IMG/VR virus record: IMGVR_UViG_3300037110_000037
Coordinates: 1-31,204 of that record
DNA: 31,204 nt
Direction: 5' to 3' (one strand)
Origin: a virus
The notes under the pieces are model-generated. The model was not told the DNA's origin. It was given only the letters and a program-made list of their open reading frames with translations, and ran no database searches. The position numbers and the translations under genes are program-made. Of this stretch, positions 22,584 to 29,546 are shown in pieces (the first letter of the stretch is position 1; the number at the start of each line of letters is the position of its first letter).

Positions 22584-22836
22584 GGCAGAATTTGAAGTTA
22601 AGACCTTAGAGCATAAAGGCGAAAAACTACAGGTCATTGTGGAGAAGACCAATGACGTTGAACGCCTTGATCGGATTGTTTTTAATGTGTTGGAGCGGAA
22701 GCAAATTGACGCTGGGCTTGATTACGTTGAGAAAGTTTGGATGTTATCACGTTTGCTATCTGCCCAATTATGTGCCATGTGGTTCCATGAAGATGTAGAG
22801 AAAGAGTTGCAACGTTACGAGGAGAAGAGACAATGA
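22576..22836 (+). CDS. Hypothetical small helical protein (86 aa)
   Basis: Unrecognised. Residues 1-35 have two short strands (AEFEVKTL, LQVIVEK). The remaining two-thirds is helical with a regular charged-hydrophobic pattern and ends with a basic tail. No motif of catalysis or binding is seen. It sits between two HAD-type genes with short overlaps on both sides (8 nt and 4 nt), so it is translated with them. Confidence 0.55.
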   Translation: MSKAEFEVKTLEHKGEKLQVIVEKTNDVERLDRIVFNVLERKQIDAGLDYVEKVWMLSRLLSAQLCAMWFHEDVEKELQRYEEKRQ

Positions 22837-23441
22837 AGAAAACAATAGCACTTGACGTAGACGGCACATTAGCCTTCTACAACGGATGGAAGGGGCTAGA
22901 TCACTTCGGTGATCCAATCCCTGGGGCCGTGGAGTTCACAAAGCAGCTTGCTAAGTATTACGACATCGTGATTTTCACTTGTCGTTGCACTCCTGACCTT
23001 CATAGGCTTTCTGCCAATTTGTTGGAAAATAAGGTAAAGGCATGGTTAGACGAGCATGGGTTTGTGTATCATCACATTTACTCAAGTCCAGGCAAGCCAT
23101 ATGCCGATGTGTACATTGATGACAGAGCGGTGTCGTGTCGCCCGCAAGACCACATAAAGGGCTTGGAATACCGGGAATATGATTCGGTTTTGAAAACCGT
23201 TGTAGCTTTATCACCCCCTCAAATTCCGATGGGATTTGATTTGAAGATCGAAAGCACAGAAGTTAAACCCAAACCCAGGGTTGCGATTTGCACATGTATT
23301 GTGCCGCAGTTTGAAGATACGGGTCCGTGCAAGCGATGTGGGAAGCCAATGACGTTTGATTACGAGGTGTCCCACGATTTGCCGGTAGTCCACAATTTTG
23401 ATCCTCGTGAATTATTGTATCAAAGGAAAGACTTATCATGA
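22833..23441 (+). CDS. HAD hydrolase with C-terminal zinc-ribbon-like part (202 aa)
   Basis: The HAD signature is LDVDGTLAFYNGW at residues 7-19 (nucleophile Asp8, acid Asp10). Motif II is IVIFTCR, and motif III/IV is YADVYIDDRAV with paired Asp. This set resembles phage 5'-nucleotidase or polynucleotide-kinase-type phosphatases. After residue 150 there is an added piece with CTC and CKRCGKP that may bind zinc. In this location a role in nucleotide scavenging or end repair is likely. Overlaps its neighbours by ATGA-type contacts. Confidence 0.75.
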   Translation: MKKTIALDVDGTLAFYNGWKGLDHFGDPIPGAVEFTKQLAKYYDIVIFTCRCTPDLHRLSANLLENKVKAWLDEHGFVYHHIYSSPGKPYADVYIDDRAVSCRPQDHIKGLEYREYDSVLKTVVALSPPQIPMGFDLKIESTEVKPKPRVAICTCIVPQFEDTGPCKRCGKPMTFDYEVSHDLPVVHNFDPRELLYQRKDLS

Positions 23442-23938
23442 AAGTAAAAGTAGGCGATCAGGAAGTGGTGCTTGATCCTAAGCACTTAGAAGTTAGCGAA
23501 GTCAGTATGAACGACTTCCTCAAGAACTTCGCAGCATTGTACAGTTACTACAACGCAATGTGGGCCAAGTCCCAATTCATTCAACATCTTACCGAGGATA
23601 AGTACGATCAGGTCGCTAGCGAGCGTTTCCAGCACTACAAGGAAAGCGAGGGCGGGAGTGATAAGCTAGTAGAGGCCAAGGTAACGGTAAGTGAGAAAGT
23701 TATCGCAGCCCGCCGAGCGGCCCGTGAAGCAAAGTATATCTGCCAGTTGCTATTCACATATCTTCGGGCGTTGGACAAGGCTCATGAAAACGCTTTGAAC
23801 CTTGGTTACAACATCCGTAAGGAGATTGACAAGATTTACCCGCAACACATTCACGGCGAGGCGGACGGCCTGGATAAGGATGGTCTGCCCCACGATGTTG
23901 ATAAGCAAGTCGAGAAGTTGGTAGAGGGAGAGCTATGA
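23438..23938 (+). CDS. Possible UvsY-like recombination mediator (166 aa)
   Basis: An all-helical protein. The order LYSYYN..., a charged helix with FQHYKESEGG, EAKVTVSEKV, and LLFTYLRALDKAHENALNLGYNIRKEID resembles T4 UvsY, which loads recombinase onto ssDNA covered with gp32. The match is to the spacing and a few positions only and was judged by eye. No UvsX recombinase is visible in this window. An acidic end (GLPHDVDKQVEKL) is not typical. If not UvsY, it is a helical phage protein of unknown role in a run of DNA genes. Confidence 0.4.
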   Translation: MKVKVGDQEVVLDPKHLEVSEVSMNDFLKNFAALYSYYNAMWAKSQFIQHLTEDKYDQVASERFQHYKESEGGSDKLVEAKVTVSEKVIAARRAAREAKYICQLLFTYLRALDKAHENALNLGYNIRKEIDKIYPQHIHGEADGLDKDGLPHDVDKQVEKLVEGEL

Positions 23939-24591
23939 TTGATCCGATCAATATGACCGAGTACGATGCCTCAGTCAATCGGTTAGAGGAGATCGCTCTA
24001 TTCTCCGTGCTTGTAGCAGCAAGTAATGCCATCGCAACCGCCAATGGATTAGATAGGTTCTTAAAGGGCCTGGGTTGGGGGACTTGGACATTCGGGCCGT
24101 TCATGACGATTAGGTTATGGTGCGGGAAGCCTAACAAGAGATCAATGGGTATGATGGCTGCCCAATTGAAACGGGCGGGCATCGGTAAGTTCACTAAGAA
24201 GGGGCGAGCAGTTGTCGAACTTGCGTTTAGCGGGCTCGATCTCAAAACATGCACTGTCAAAGACTTGGAGAAGATATACAACATCGGTCGTAAGACTTCG
24301 AGATTCTTTATTCTCCACACACGACCAGACGCAGAGGTCGCCGCAGTAGACACTCATGTGTTGCACTTTCTAAGGGATCATGGGCATAAGGTGCCTAAGT
24401 CATCGCCCGGCAGCGATAAGAAATATGACGAGCTTGCGGCGTTGTTTATAGGTTATGCGAAGAAGTCTGGTAAGTCCTTTGCCGACTTCGACTTAGAGGT
24501 ATGGAACCATTACTCAGGACATAAGAGACGTAGAGATGAAAAAGTGCAGAAGTTACGAAAAGTATCAGGGCAAGGTAGCTCCGAAGTGTAA
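23935..24591 (+). CDS. HhH-GPD DNA glycosylase, endonuclease III-like (218 aa)
   Basis: A base-excision-repair glycosylase/lyase. The helix-hairpin-helix is LEKIYNIGRKTSRFFILH at residues 111-128 with a Lys in the position of the catalytic lysine (GRKT, Lys120). The catalytic aspartate is in VAAVDTHVLHFL (Asp139). These match the Lys120/Asp138 pair of E. coli Nth. The C-terminus lacks the four Cys of the iron-sulfur cluster. The substrate (oxidised pyrimidine or other) is not determined. It overlaps the next gene by 56 nt. Confidence 0.75.
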   Translation: MIDPINMTEYDASVNRLEEIALFSVLVAASNAIATANGLDRFLKGLGWGTWTFGPFMTIRLWCGKPNKRSMGMMAAQLKRAGIGKFTKKGRAVVELAFSGLDLKTCTVKDLEKIYNIGRKTSRFFILHTRPDAEVAAVDTHVLHFLRDHGHKVPKSSPGSDKKYDELAALFIGYAKKSGKSFADFDLEVWNHYSGHKRRRDEKVQKLRKVSGQGSSEV

Positions 24592-24841
24592 CAAGGGGGA
24601 TGGGTGTGAAGCCTGTTGGGAACGATTCAGGTCACGTTGCTCGCATCCTTTGAAAGACCTCACGTTAATTGAGAAGAAGAACGAGTTTGGGGACACCTTT
24701 GTTTCTAGGAGTTACATTTTGCATTGCGGGCGTTGTTTGTCCCGTGTGCAGAATTGGGACAACAACATATTGTTCCTGTGGAAGAAGCTGTTTGAATTGA
24801 AGAGTAGTGTGACGACGCACACATACTCTGGAAAGAAATAA
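24536..24841 (+). CDS. Cys-rich small protein (101 aa)
   Basis: Starts inside the end of the glycosylase gene. It has Cys at CRSYEKY, CNKGDGCEACW, CSHPL and HCGRCLS, a spacing that would bind one or two zinc ions. No homologue is recognised. Basic and aromatic residues around the Cys suggest nucleic-acid binding, but this is not shown. About 19 nt separate it from the EcoRV-like gene. Confidence 0.5.
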   Translation: MKKCRSYEKYQGKVAPKCNKGDGCEACWERFRSRCSHPLKDLTLIEKKNEFGDTFVSRSYILHCGRCLSRVQNWDNNILFLWKKLFELKSSVTTHTYSGKK

Positions 24842-24859
24842 ATGTTTAGAGGATAAGAA

Positions 24860-25591
24860 ATGCGAAAACGCAGAACGGATTTGGTAAATGCGACAATGTT
24901 AGAACTAAGAGATTTGGTACGACAAATTCAGTTTGAGGAGGCATTGCGAGACTTTGGTAATCATGAATTAGGCATCTGGTATCGGTTACCGAGAGATACT
25001 AAGGTGATATCCAAACTGATCGAATCGCTGATTGACCCTGTTATAGAGAAGTTTGCAAAGAAATACAAGCTTAAGTTGCACTTCGGTCCACAAACCAAAT
25101 ACCCAGACTACTCGCTCTCTGGTGAGGCTATCGGCGTAAGTGGGGATGACTTTATCGCAATAGACGCTAAATCTAGCTATTTTGTTGATGCGATGAATAT
25201 TCGGGGGATGACTCTAGGCACCTATCAAGGAGGGTTAAGGAGTCCTAATACAACTCGGTACACGGTTTTGCCGTATAGGTGTTACAAGCAGCATTTATGT
25301 CTATCTGTGTTGTACGAGCGGCCAGCGAAATCAGATTCGAGAGCCGTATCTAATATAGAAGTGAACTTGCATCACAAGTATCAAATAGCAAGTGATAAGG
25401 TGGGGAGTGGTAACACAAAGAATATCGGTAGCGTTACAGATATTCTTCAACTGCGGGCGGGGACCGGTCCCTTCTCGTCGCTAGGGCAAAAGTGGTTCGA
25501 GGAATATTGGCGTAGTTATCCAAACCATCGCAGCATTGAGGATTACGCCCTCTCGAAGCGTCCTGGCAATATCTTACAATTAGCCGCATGA
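24860..25591 (+). CDS. EcoRV-like type II restriction endonuclease (243 aa)
   Basis: A type II restriction enzyme of the PD-(D/E)XK fold, close to EcoRV (245 aa). The catalytic set is YPDYSL with Asp83 and AIDAKSSY with Asp102 and Lys104, matching EcoRV Asp74, Asp90 and Lys92. The DNA recognition loop of EcoRV (GSGNTTNIGS) is nearly unchanged: VGSGNTKNIGS at 181-191. The GGLRSPNTT region corresponds to the Q-loop part. This predicts cleavage of GATATC with blunt ends. The gene has a GAGGA ribosome site and overlaps the methyltransferase by ATGA, as in a modification-restriction pair. Activity in the phage could destroy host or rival DNA. Confidence 0.85.
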   Translation: MRKRRTDLVNATMLELRDLVRQIQFEEALRDFGNHELGIWYRLPRDTKVISKLIESLIDPVIEKFAKKYKLKLHFGPQTKYPDYSLSGEAIGVSGDDFIAIDAKSSYFVDAMNIRGMTLGTYQGGLRSPNTTRYTVLPYRCYKQHLCLSVLYERPAKSDSRAVSNIEVNLHHKYQIASDKVGSGNTKNIGSVTDILQLRAGTGPFSSLGQKWFEEYWRSYPNHRSIEDYALSKRPGNILQLAA

Positions 25592-26247
25592 TTTTACAAA
25601 TGGTATTAAGAGATTTCAAAGAAGCACAGAAGGCGATAGGGTTTCATCAGTATCAAGAAGGAAGTAGTAGGCCAAAGGGCGACTTCTATGCCACACCAGC
25701 GCAGGCGGTCCACGGGCTTTTGTCGAAGGAAATCTTTGGCGAGACGATCCTAGAGCCATGTTGCGGGAATGGGGCGATTTCAAAGTTATTAGAAGCCCAT
25801 GAAGCTATTCTATCACAGGAATGGTTAGGCGGAGAGCTTGTCTCCCAAACTACTCGTAAATACAACGTCATCTCTCGTGACCTTTATGATTGGGGCTATG
25901 GTGAAACGGGAAAGGACTTCCTCACGGAACCGGTATCGGACGTGGACGCCGTTGTAACCAACCCACCTTTCAATCTTAGTATGGAATTTACCATTCGAGG
26001 CTTGGAATGCACAAAGGCGAAGAATGGTAAGGTGGCGATCTTAAATCGTATTGCTTGGCTGGAAAGTGCCAAGCGCAAGAAGTTATTCGAGGCAAATCCT
26101 CTGGCGACCGTTTGGATATTCTCTAAGCGGCTACCCAGGTTCAATAGGTTTGATTTTACGGGCAAGTCCAGCACGAGCTTAATTGGATTTGCATGGTATG
26201 TTTTTGATTGGACCCATGAGGGGCCACCAATATTAGGATGGATTTAA
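25588..26247 (+). CDS. DNA adenine-N6 methyltransferase-like protein (219 aa)
   Basis: A class I DNA methyltransferase. Motif I is ILEPCCGNGAIS (54-65), motif IV is TNPPF (124-128), preceded by an N-terminal GDFYATP segment as in phage N6-adenine methyltransferases. The LNRIAWLESAKR and FSKRLPRFNRF segments carry the target-base region. It sits between two nuclease genes and overlaps the EcoRV-like gene by 4 nt. It probably protects phage DNA from one or both nucleases. EcoRV methyltransferase is of the alpha (Dam-like) group, while this one has a gamma-like order, so the pairing is plausible but not certain. Confidence 0.75.
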   Translation: MILQMVLRDFKEAQKAIGFHQYQEGSSRPKGDFYATPAQAVHGLLSKEIFGETILEPCCGNGAISKLLEAHEAILSQEWLGGELVSQTTRKYNVISRDLYDWGYGETGKDFLTEPVSDVDAVVTNPPFNLSMEFTIRGLECTKAKNGKVAILNRIAWLESAKRKKLFEANPLATVWIFSKRLPRFNRFDFTGKSSTSLIGFAWYVFDWTHEGPPILGWI

Positions 26248-26248
26248 G

Positions 26249-27055
26249 ATGTTAGATTTTTGTCAAGCATTAGAAGAAGTTGCCTCGGAAGTAGAAGCCC
26301 AGAAGCCAGTGGAAGTTGTTCCTGGGAAGCCTTATCATTCTATGAAGGAGTTATTTGCCGACGTAGAGTTTGCGACCTATATGCGAACCCTTTGGCCCCT
26401 ATTCGCACAAACTGCTAACAACCTATGCTTACAGAACGGCAAGCTAGGTCAAGAGTGCGGTAAGATGCGTGAGCGGTTCTTGATCTACCTATTCGCTCGC
26501 TTCCTTGGCGAGGATGCGGAACGTTGCTATGTCGATGACTATTCTGTAGATGTTGTTGAGCGTGGCAAAGACGTTATTGTATTCGGCAGAGACGTTTCCA
26601 TCAAAACCATCAGCTTCGGCGGCAATAGCTTCAATCAACTGAAGATCAGTTGGATCGAGAACGAGAAGATGGCTAGCGAGGTGCAAGCCACCTGGAAGCC
26701 GGAGTTTGACCTTCTCCTGTGCCGTCTCCGATGGGGGTCCGACCAGGAAGGGCTTTACTACATCAGCAAGGAAGTCCAGGAAGCCGTAATGCTAGGTGAA
26801 GGGAGTCACTTGAAGACTTCTGGTGGGTATGGGAAGGGGACTTCGCTAACATCAGAGACGTGCGAAGCCCTCATTAACCATCCAGACACATTAAAGCTTG
26901 CGATTGCAATGCCGAAAGAGAACAGGGACGAGAATGTATTGAACCAATATTTGGATTGGCTGTATCTGAAAACATGGGCCGAAAAAGACAGGGAATGGGA
27001 CTCGGACGACGAGTGGATGGACGAGTTCAATAAGGCAATGAGAGAACTAGAGTAA
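26249..27055 (+). CDS. ThaI-like restriction endonuclease-like protein (268 aa)
   Basis: The central part (100-240) follows the layout of the ThaI restriction endonuclease family: DVSIKTIS (115-122), a helix with LKISWIENEKMAS, PEFDLLLCRLRWGS, GLYYISKEVQEAVM, and a GKGTS loop. The ThaI family cuts CGCG. The (D/E)xK pattern is VSIKT, with Asp101 or Asp115 as acid; this is not a textbook match. The first 90 residues are helical and the tail is acidic (WDSDDEWMDEF). It follows the methyltransferase by one base, so the three genes appear as one cassette with two different nucleases. Confidence 0.5.
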   Translation: MLDFCQALEEVASEVEAQKPVEVVPGKPYHSMKELFADVEFATYMRTLWPLFAQTANNLCLQNGKLGQECGKMRERFLIYLFARFLGEDAERCYVDDYSVDVVERGKDVIVFGRDVSIKTISFGGNSFNQLKISWIENEKMASEVQATWKPEFDLLLCRLRWGSDQEGLYYISKEVQEAVMLGEGSHLKTSGGYGKGTSLTSETCEALINHPDTLKLAIAMPKENRDENVLNQYLDWLYLKTWAEKDREWDSDDEWMDEFNKAMRELE

Positions 27056-27165
27056 AACTAGACGGTTCTTAATATATAATACAACTGGTGAGTTTAGGCC
27101 ACCGAAGAAGCCGGTACGGGTAAAACAGGTATATCCCGACCACAAACCAAAAAGGAGAAGTAGAT
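27056..27165 (+). promoter_or_regulatory. Promoter and long 5' leader of the Hsp20 gene
   Basis: TATAAT at 27075-27080 is a good -10. The transcript would have an ~80-nt leader with a weak CGGG/CCCG hairpin near 27115-27145, then AAAGGAG before the start. A thermosensor role is possible but there is no clear match to ROSE or fourU types. Confidence 0.5.
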
Positions 27166-27651
27166 ATGAATTCACTTATACCTTCAAGAGAAGCATTTTT
27201 TGCTCCCATTAACGAAGAGTTTAACAGACTTTTCGACAGACTTTTTTCAACTGACAGTCTTCAATCTGTTCGATCTAAGATTCGTTCTGGATACCCGAAA
27301 ATGGATTTGATTGAGACCACAACGGAATTTGTGGTAGAGGTAGAACTGCCGGGGGTCAACGAGGAAGATTTGACTTGTGAAATCTTACCGCCCAATGACG
27401 CTACGGCAGGCAGAAAGGTACTTAGACTTAACGGCAAGAAAGATTACAACTATCAATACCCCGAAGGAACTTCGTGGCACGTCAAGGAGTTGAGACGATC
27501 TCAATTTACTAGGGAAGTAGTACTTCCTGAAAACGTTGAGGACAGCCCCGAGGCCACGTATGACCGAGGGATACTAAGGTTAGTATTCAACAAGAAGGAA
27601 GCGGATAAGAAGCTAGAAGCTAAGCTTATCCCAATCGTTAAGAAGGCGTAA
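27166..27651 (+). CDS. Small heat-shock protein Hsp20 (161 aa)
   Basis: An alpha-crystallin-domain chaperone. The domain (about 40-150) has the MDLIETTTEFVVEVELPGV start, the GKKDYNYQ loop and the FTREVVLPENVE...ATYDRGILRL segment with the GILRL-type hallmark. The N-terminal arm (residues 1-40) has a FFAPINEEFNRLF aromatic part. It holds non-native proteins in oligomers, without ATP. Hsp20 is known in large T4-like phages and may help virion or host-protein folding. It has its own promoter, ribosome site and terminator. Confidence 0.9.
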   Translation: MNSLIPSREAFFAPINEEFNRLFDRLFSTDSLQSVRSKIRSGYPKMDLIETTTEFVVEVELPGVNEEDLTCEILPPNDATAGRKVLRLNGKKDYNYQYPEGTSWHVKELRRSQFTREVVLPENVEDSPEATYDRGILRLVFNKKEADKKLEAKLIPIVKKA

Positions 27652-27686
27652 AGCCTAAAAAATCCTGTAGCCTAAACAACTAGTCG

Positions 27687-27723
27687 AAAGCCGCAAAGAG
27701 ATGTTATCTTTGCGGCTTTCTTT
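27687..27723 (+). terminator. Rho-independent terminator of Hsp20
   Basis: A perfect 12-bp stem (27687-27698 with 27708-27719) with a 9-nt loop and the T-rich tail CTTT. It lies about 35 nt after the Hsp20 stop. Confidence 0.8.
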
Positions 27724-27724
27724 G

Positions 27725-27735
27725 TATATATGGGT
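27725..27735 (+). promoter_or_regulatory. TATATA box just before a leader-gene start
   Basis: TATATA (27725-27730) is 5 nt from the ATG at 27736, directly after a terminator. No ribosome site is seen. A promoter upstream of 27725 would overlap the terminator, so a leaderless start is plausible. Confidence 0.35.
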
Positions 27736-28182
27736 ATGAGATTCCCACGTTTCAAAGTATGGTTCGAGGCGGTACAAGGTCAACTTCAACAGCAGTTAAT
27801 GGCAATCCGACCGCAGTTAGCGGCAGCGGCCCAGCAAGTCTACGATGCCTGGGACCAGGACGAAGAAGGAATGGACGATGAATATGGCGGCGGTGGAATA
27901 TGCCATGACATCGCTGACGCTCTTGTGAATGTCGTTGATAGATTGATTCCGCAAGTTGAGGCCGCAACCATCCCGTGGTCTGGATCGGGCGAAGTGCATG
28001 TTTATAGTGTTGCCATCTTAGGGGAAGAAGCTTGTGAGGTAGATATACACCCTAGTACATACGAAACTGGCGGTGGTTACACATGGAAAAAAATCCCTAA
28101 TGTCCAATTTGACGCAAGCGACATCATTATTTATCCAATTAGTGTGGAGCAAGCGAGAGAGATATTGGAATACGACGGGTGA
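27736..28182 (+). CDS. Leader-bearing cysteine-protease-like protein (148 aa)
   Basis: The start at 27736 is preferred over 27730 because the sequence then opens MRFPRFKVWFEA, the shared leader. Residues 16-55 are Gln-rich and acidic. The domain has Cys57 in GGICHDIADAL, His89 in EVHVYSV and Asp103 in EVDIHPS: the Cys-His-Asp order of transglutaminase/papain-like folds. The interrupted protein at 6936 shows the same Cys-His-Asp set, so they are paralogues. It may be a cysteine peptidase, deamidase or similar hydrolase, packaged and injected if the leader works like the T4 capsid signal. This is inference. Confidence 0.65.
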   Translation: MRFPRFKVWFEAVQGQLQQQLMAIRPQLAAAAQQVYDAWDQDEEGMDDEYGGGGICHDIADALVNVVDRLIPQVEAATIPWSGSGEVHVYSVAILGEEACEVDIHPSTYETGGGYTWKKIPNVQFDASDIIIYPISVEQAREILEYDG

Positions 28183-28197
28183 TAGCTCATTTATTGC

Positions 28198-28818
28198 ATG
28201 GAGCTTCATTCGATAGTAGATGCGGTACACGTAGGTTTGGGTAAAGGGTTCGTCAATGTTCAATCATTGATGGCTCGGCTTCCGTACGTAACACCTACGG
28301 TGACTAATAAAGCTTTCTACACCGATCCTCGGTACTACCCGACATATTTTCACCTAGGCCGCAGCCTGAAGCCAAGGTCATTACTTTCTATGAGTCTCGG
28401 CGGCGGCTTATCAACAGCCTGTTTCTTGCTGGGAGATTCCGAGGCTCGGGATGTCTTAGCTTATCAACGGCCAATAGATGGGTACTACTCGCCACGCATG
28501 GCGAAGCACAATATAAGACAAGCTTACAAAAAGACGCTGGACGTATTTGTTGGGGACGCACTAAGTCAAGAGTTTCAAAATAAGCTAAGGGCAGACTCTT
28601 GGGAGGCTGTCATAATAGACGAAGAGTGTAAGTATGACGACTATCTTAGTCTTTTGCGAACGGTGTGGCCGCATATCTCGGAGAATGGTGTGATTGTTTT
28701 AGATCGGATTAACTATCATAAACCAGCGGGCCGTGCGTGCAAAGATTTTTGTAATGAGATCAACAGAAACTCGGCGTTCATTCACAGCAAATACGGGGTA
28801 GGTTTAATAGGGAAGTAG
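28198..28818 (+). CDS. Methyltransferase-fold-like protein (206 aa)
   Basis: The protein has a Rossmann-like order: LLSMSLGGGLSTACFLL as the motif I region, VFVGDALSQEF, WEAVIIDEECKYDDYLSLLRTVW, and ENGVIVLDRIN. The order and the WxAVIIDxxxxYDxxxxxLxxxWPHI segment resemble small class I methyltransferases (methyltransferase_24 type). The glycine motif is loose (SLGGGLST), so cofactor binding is uncertain. No clear ribosome site precedes the ATG. It ends 5 nt before the GIY-YIG gene. Confidence 0.5.
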   Translation: MELHSIVDAVHVGLGKGFVNVQSLMARLPYVTPTVTNKAFYTDPRYYPTYFHLGRSLKPRSLLSMSLGGGLSTACFLLGDSEARDVLAYQRPIDGYYSPRMAKHNIRQAYKKTLDVFVGDALSQEFQNKLRADSWEAVIIDEECKYDDYLSLLRTVWPHISENGVIVLDRINYHKPAGRACKDFCNEINRNSAFIHSKYGVGLIGK

Positions 28819-28823
28819 GCAAT

Positions 28824-29546
28824 ATGGGAAATCAAGGAGTTTATGCCATTAGGCATACCCATAGCGGCATGAACTACGTTGGCAGTTCGATGAATCTACA
28901 CCGTAGGAGAACCCAACACTTTGTTGATCTAAGGGGTTCTAGGCATTGTAATGTGCATCTTCAGAGGGCGTTTGATAAGTATAGCGAGGACGCCTTTGAG
29001 TGGATCGTGTTAGAGGAAGTTACCGATGCTGAAAATTTAATCGAGAGAGAACGGTTCTGGATCAATGAGTTGTCGGCTACAAATAAAGGTAATGGTTATA
29101 ACATAGCTCTTGACCCGATTGCTCCAATGCGGGGAAGGCGGTTTTCGAGTAAGACGAAGGCTAAGTTAAGTGATTTAAGAAAAGGTTCTCTACACCCGAG
29201 GGCTAAGATTAACGAATCAGATGTATTAAAGATTTGTGATATGCACAAACAAGGGAAATCTCAATGTGAAATATCTAATCTAGTTGGTGTAGATCAAACA
29301 AATGTAAGTCTGATACTACGTGATAAAGCATGGCGGCACGTTATCTCTGAGAGGAACCTACAAGCGGTTGCTACAAATAACACATCCGGTTGTACTGGTG
29401 TTTATTATGCAAGAAATGTTGGAAAATGGGTCGCTGAGATCATTAAAAATGGGGTCCACTATAGGCTGGGGACGTTCGTTGATCTTCAAGAGGCTATAAA
29501 AGCTCGTAAAGAAGCAGAGTGGAGGCTATCATCGGATACGAAATAA
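28824..29546 (+). CDS. GIY-YIG homing endonuclease with AP2-like domain (240 aa)
   Basis: The nuclease domain (residues 3-95) has GVYAIRHTHSGMNYVGSS with its GIY-YIG-type strands, a catalytic Arg near NLHRRRTQH, and Glu in ENLIERERFWI. Then a NUMOD-like segment (SSKTKAKLSDLRKG), a helix-turn-helix (INESDVLKICDMHKQGKS) and a C-terminal AP2-type DNA-binding domain (TSGCTGVYYARNVGKWVAEI). This is the classic layout of a phage homing endonuclease. It ends by overlapping the following gene by 28 nt. No intron or split gene is visible near it. Confidence 0.85.
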   Translation: MGNQGVYAIRHTHSGMNYVGSSMNLHRRRTQHFVDLRGSRHCNVHLQRAFDKYSEDAFEWIVLEEVTDAENLIERERFWINELSATNKGNGYNIALDPIAPMRGRRFSSKTKAKLSDLRKGSLHPRAKINESDVLKICDMHKQGKSQCEISNLVGVDQTNVSLILRDKAWRHVISERNLQAVATNNTSGCTGVYYARNVGKWVAEIIKNGVHYRLGTFVDLQEAIKARKEAEWRLSSDTK

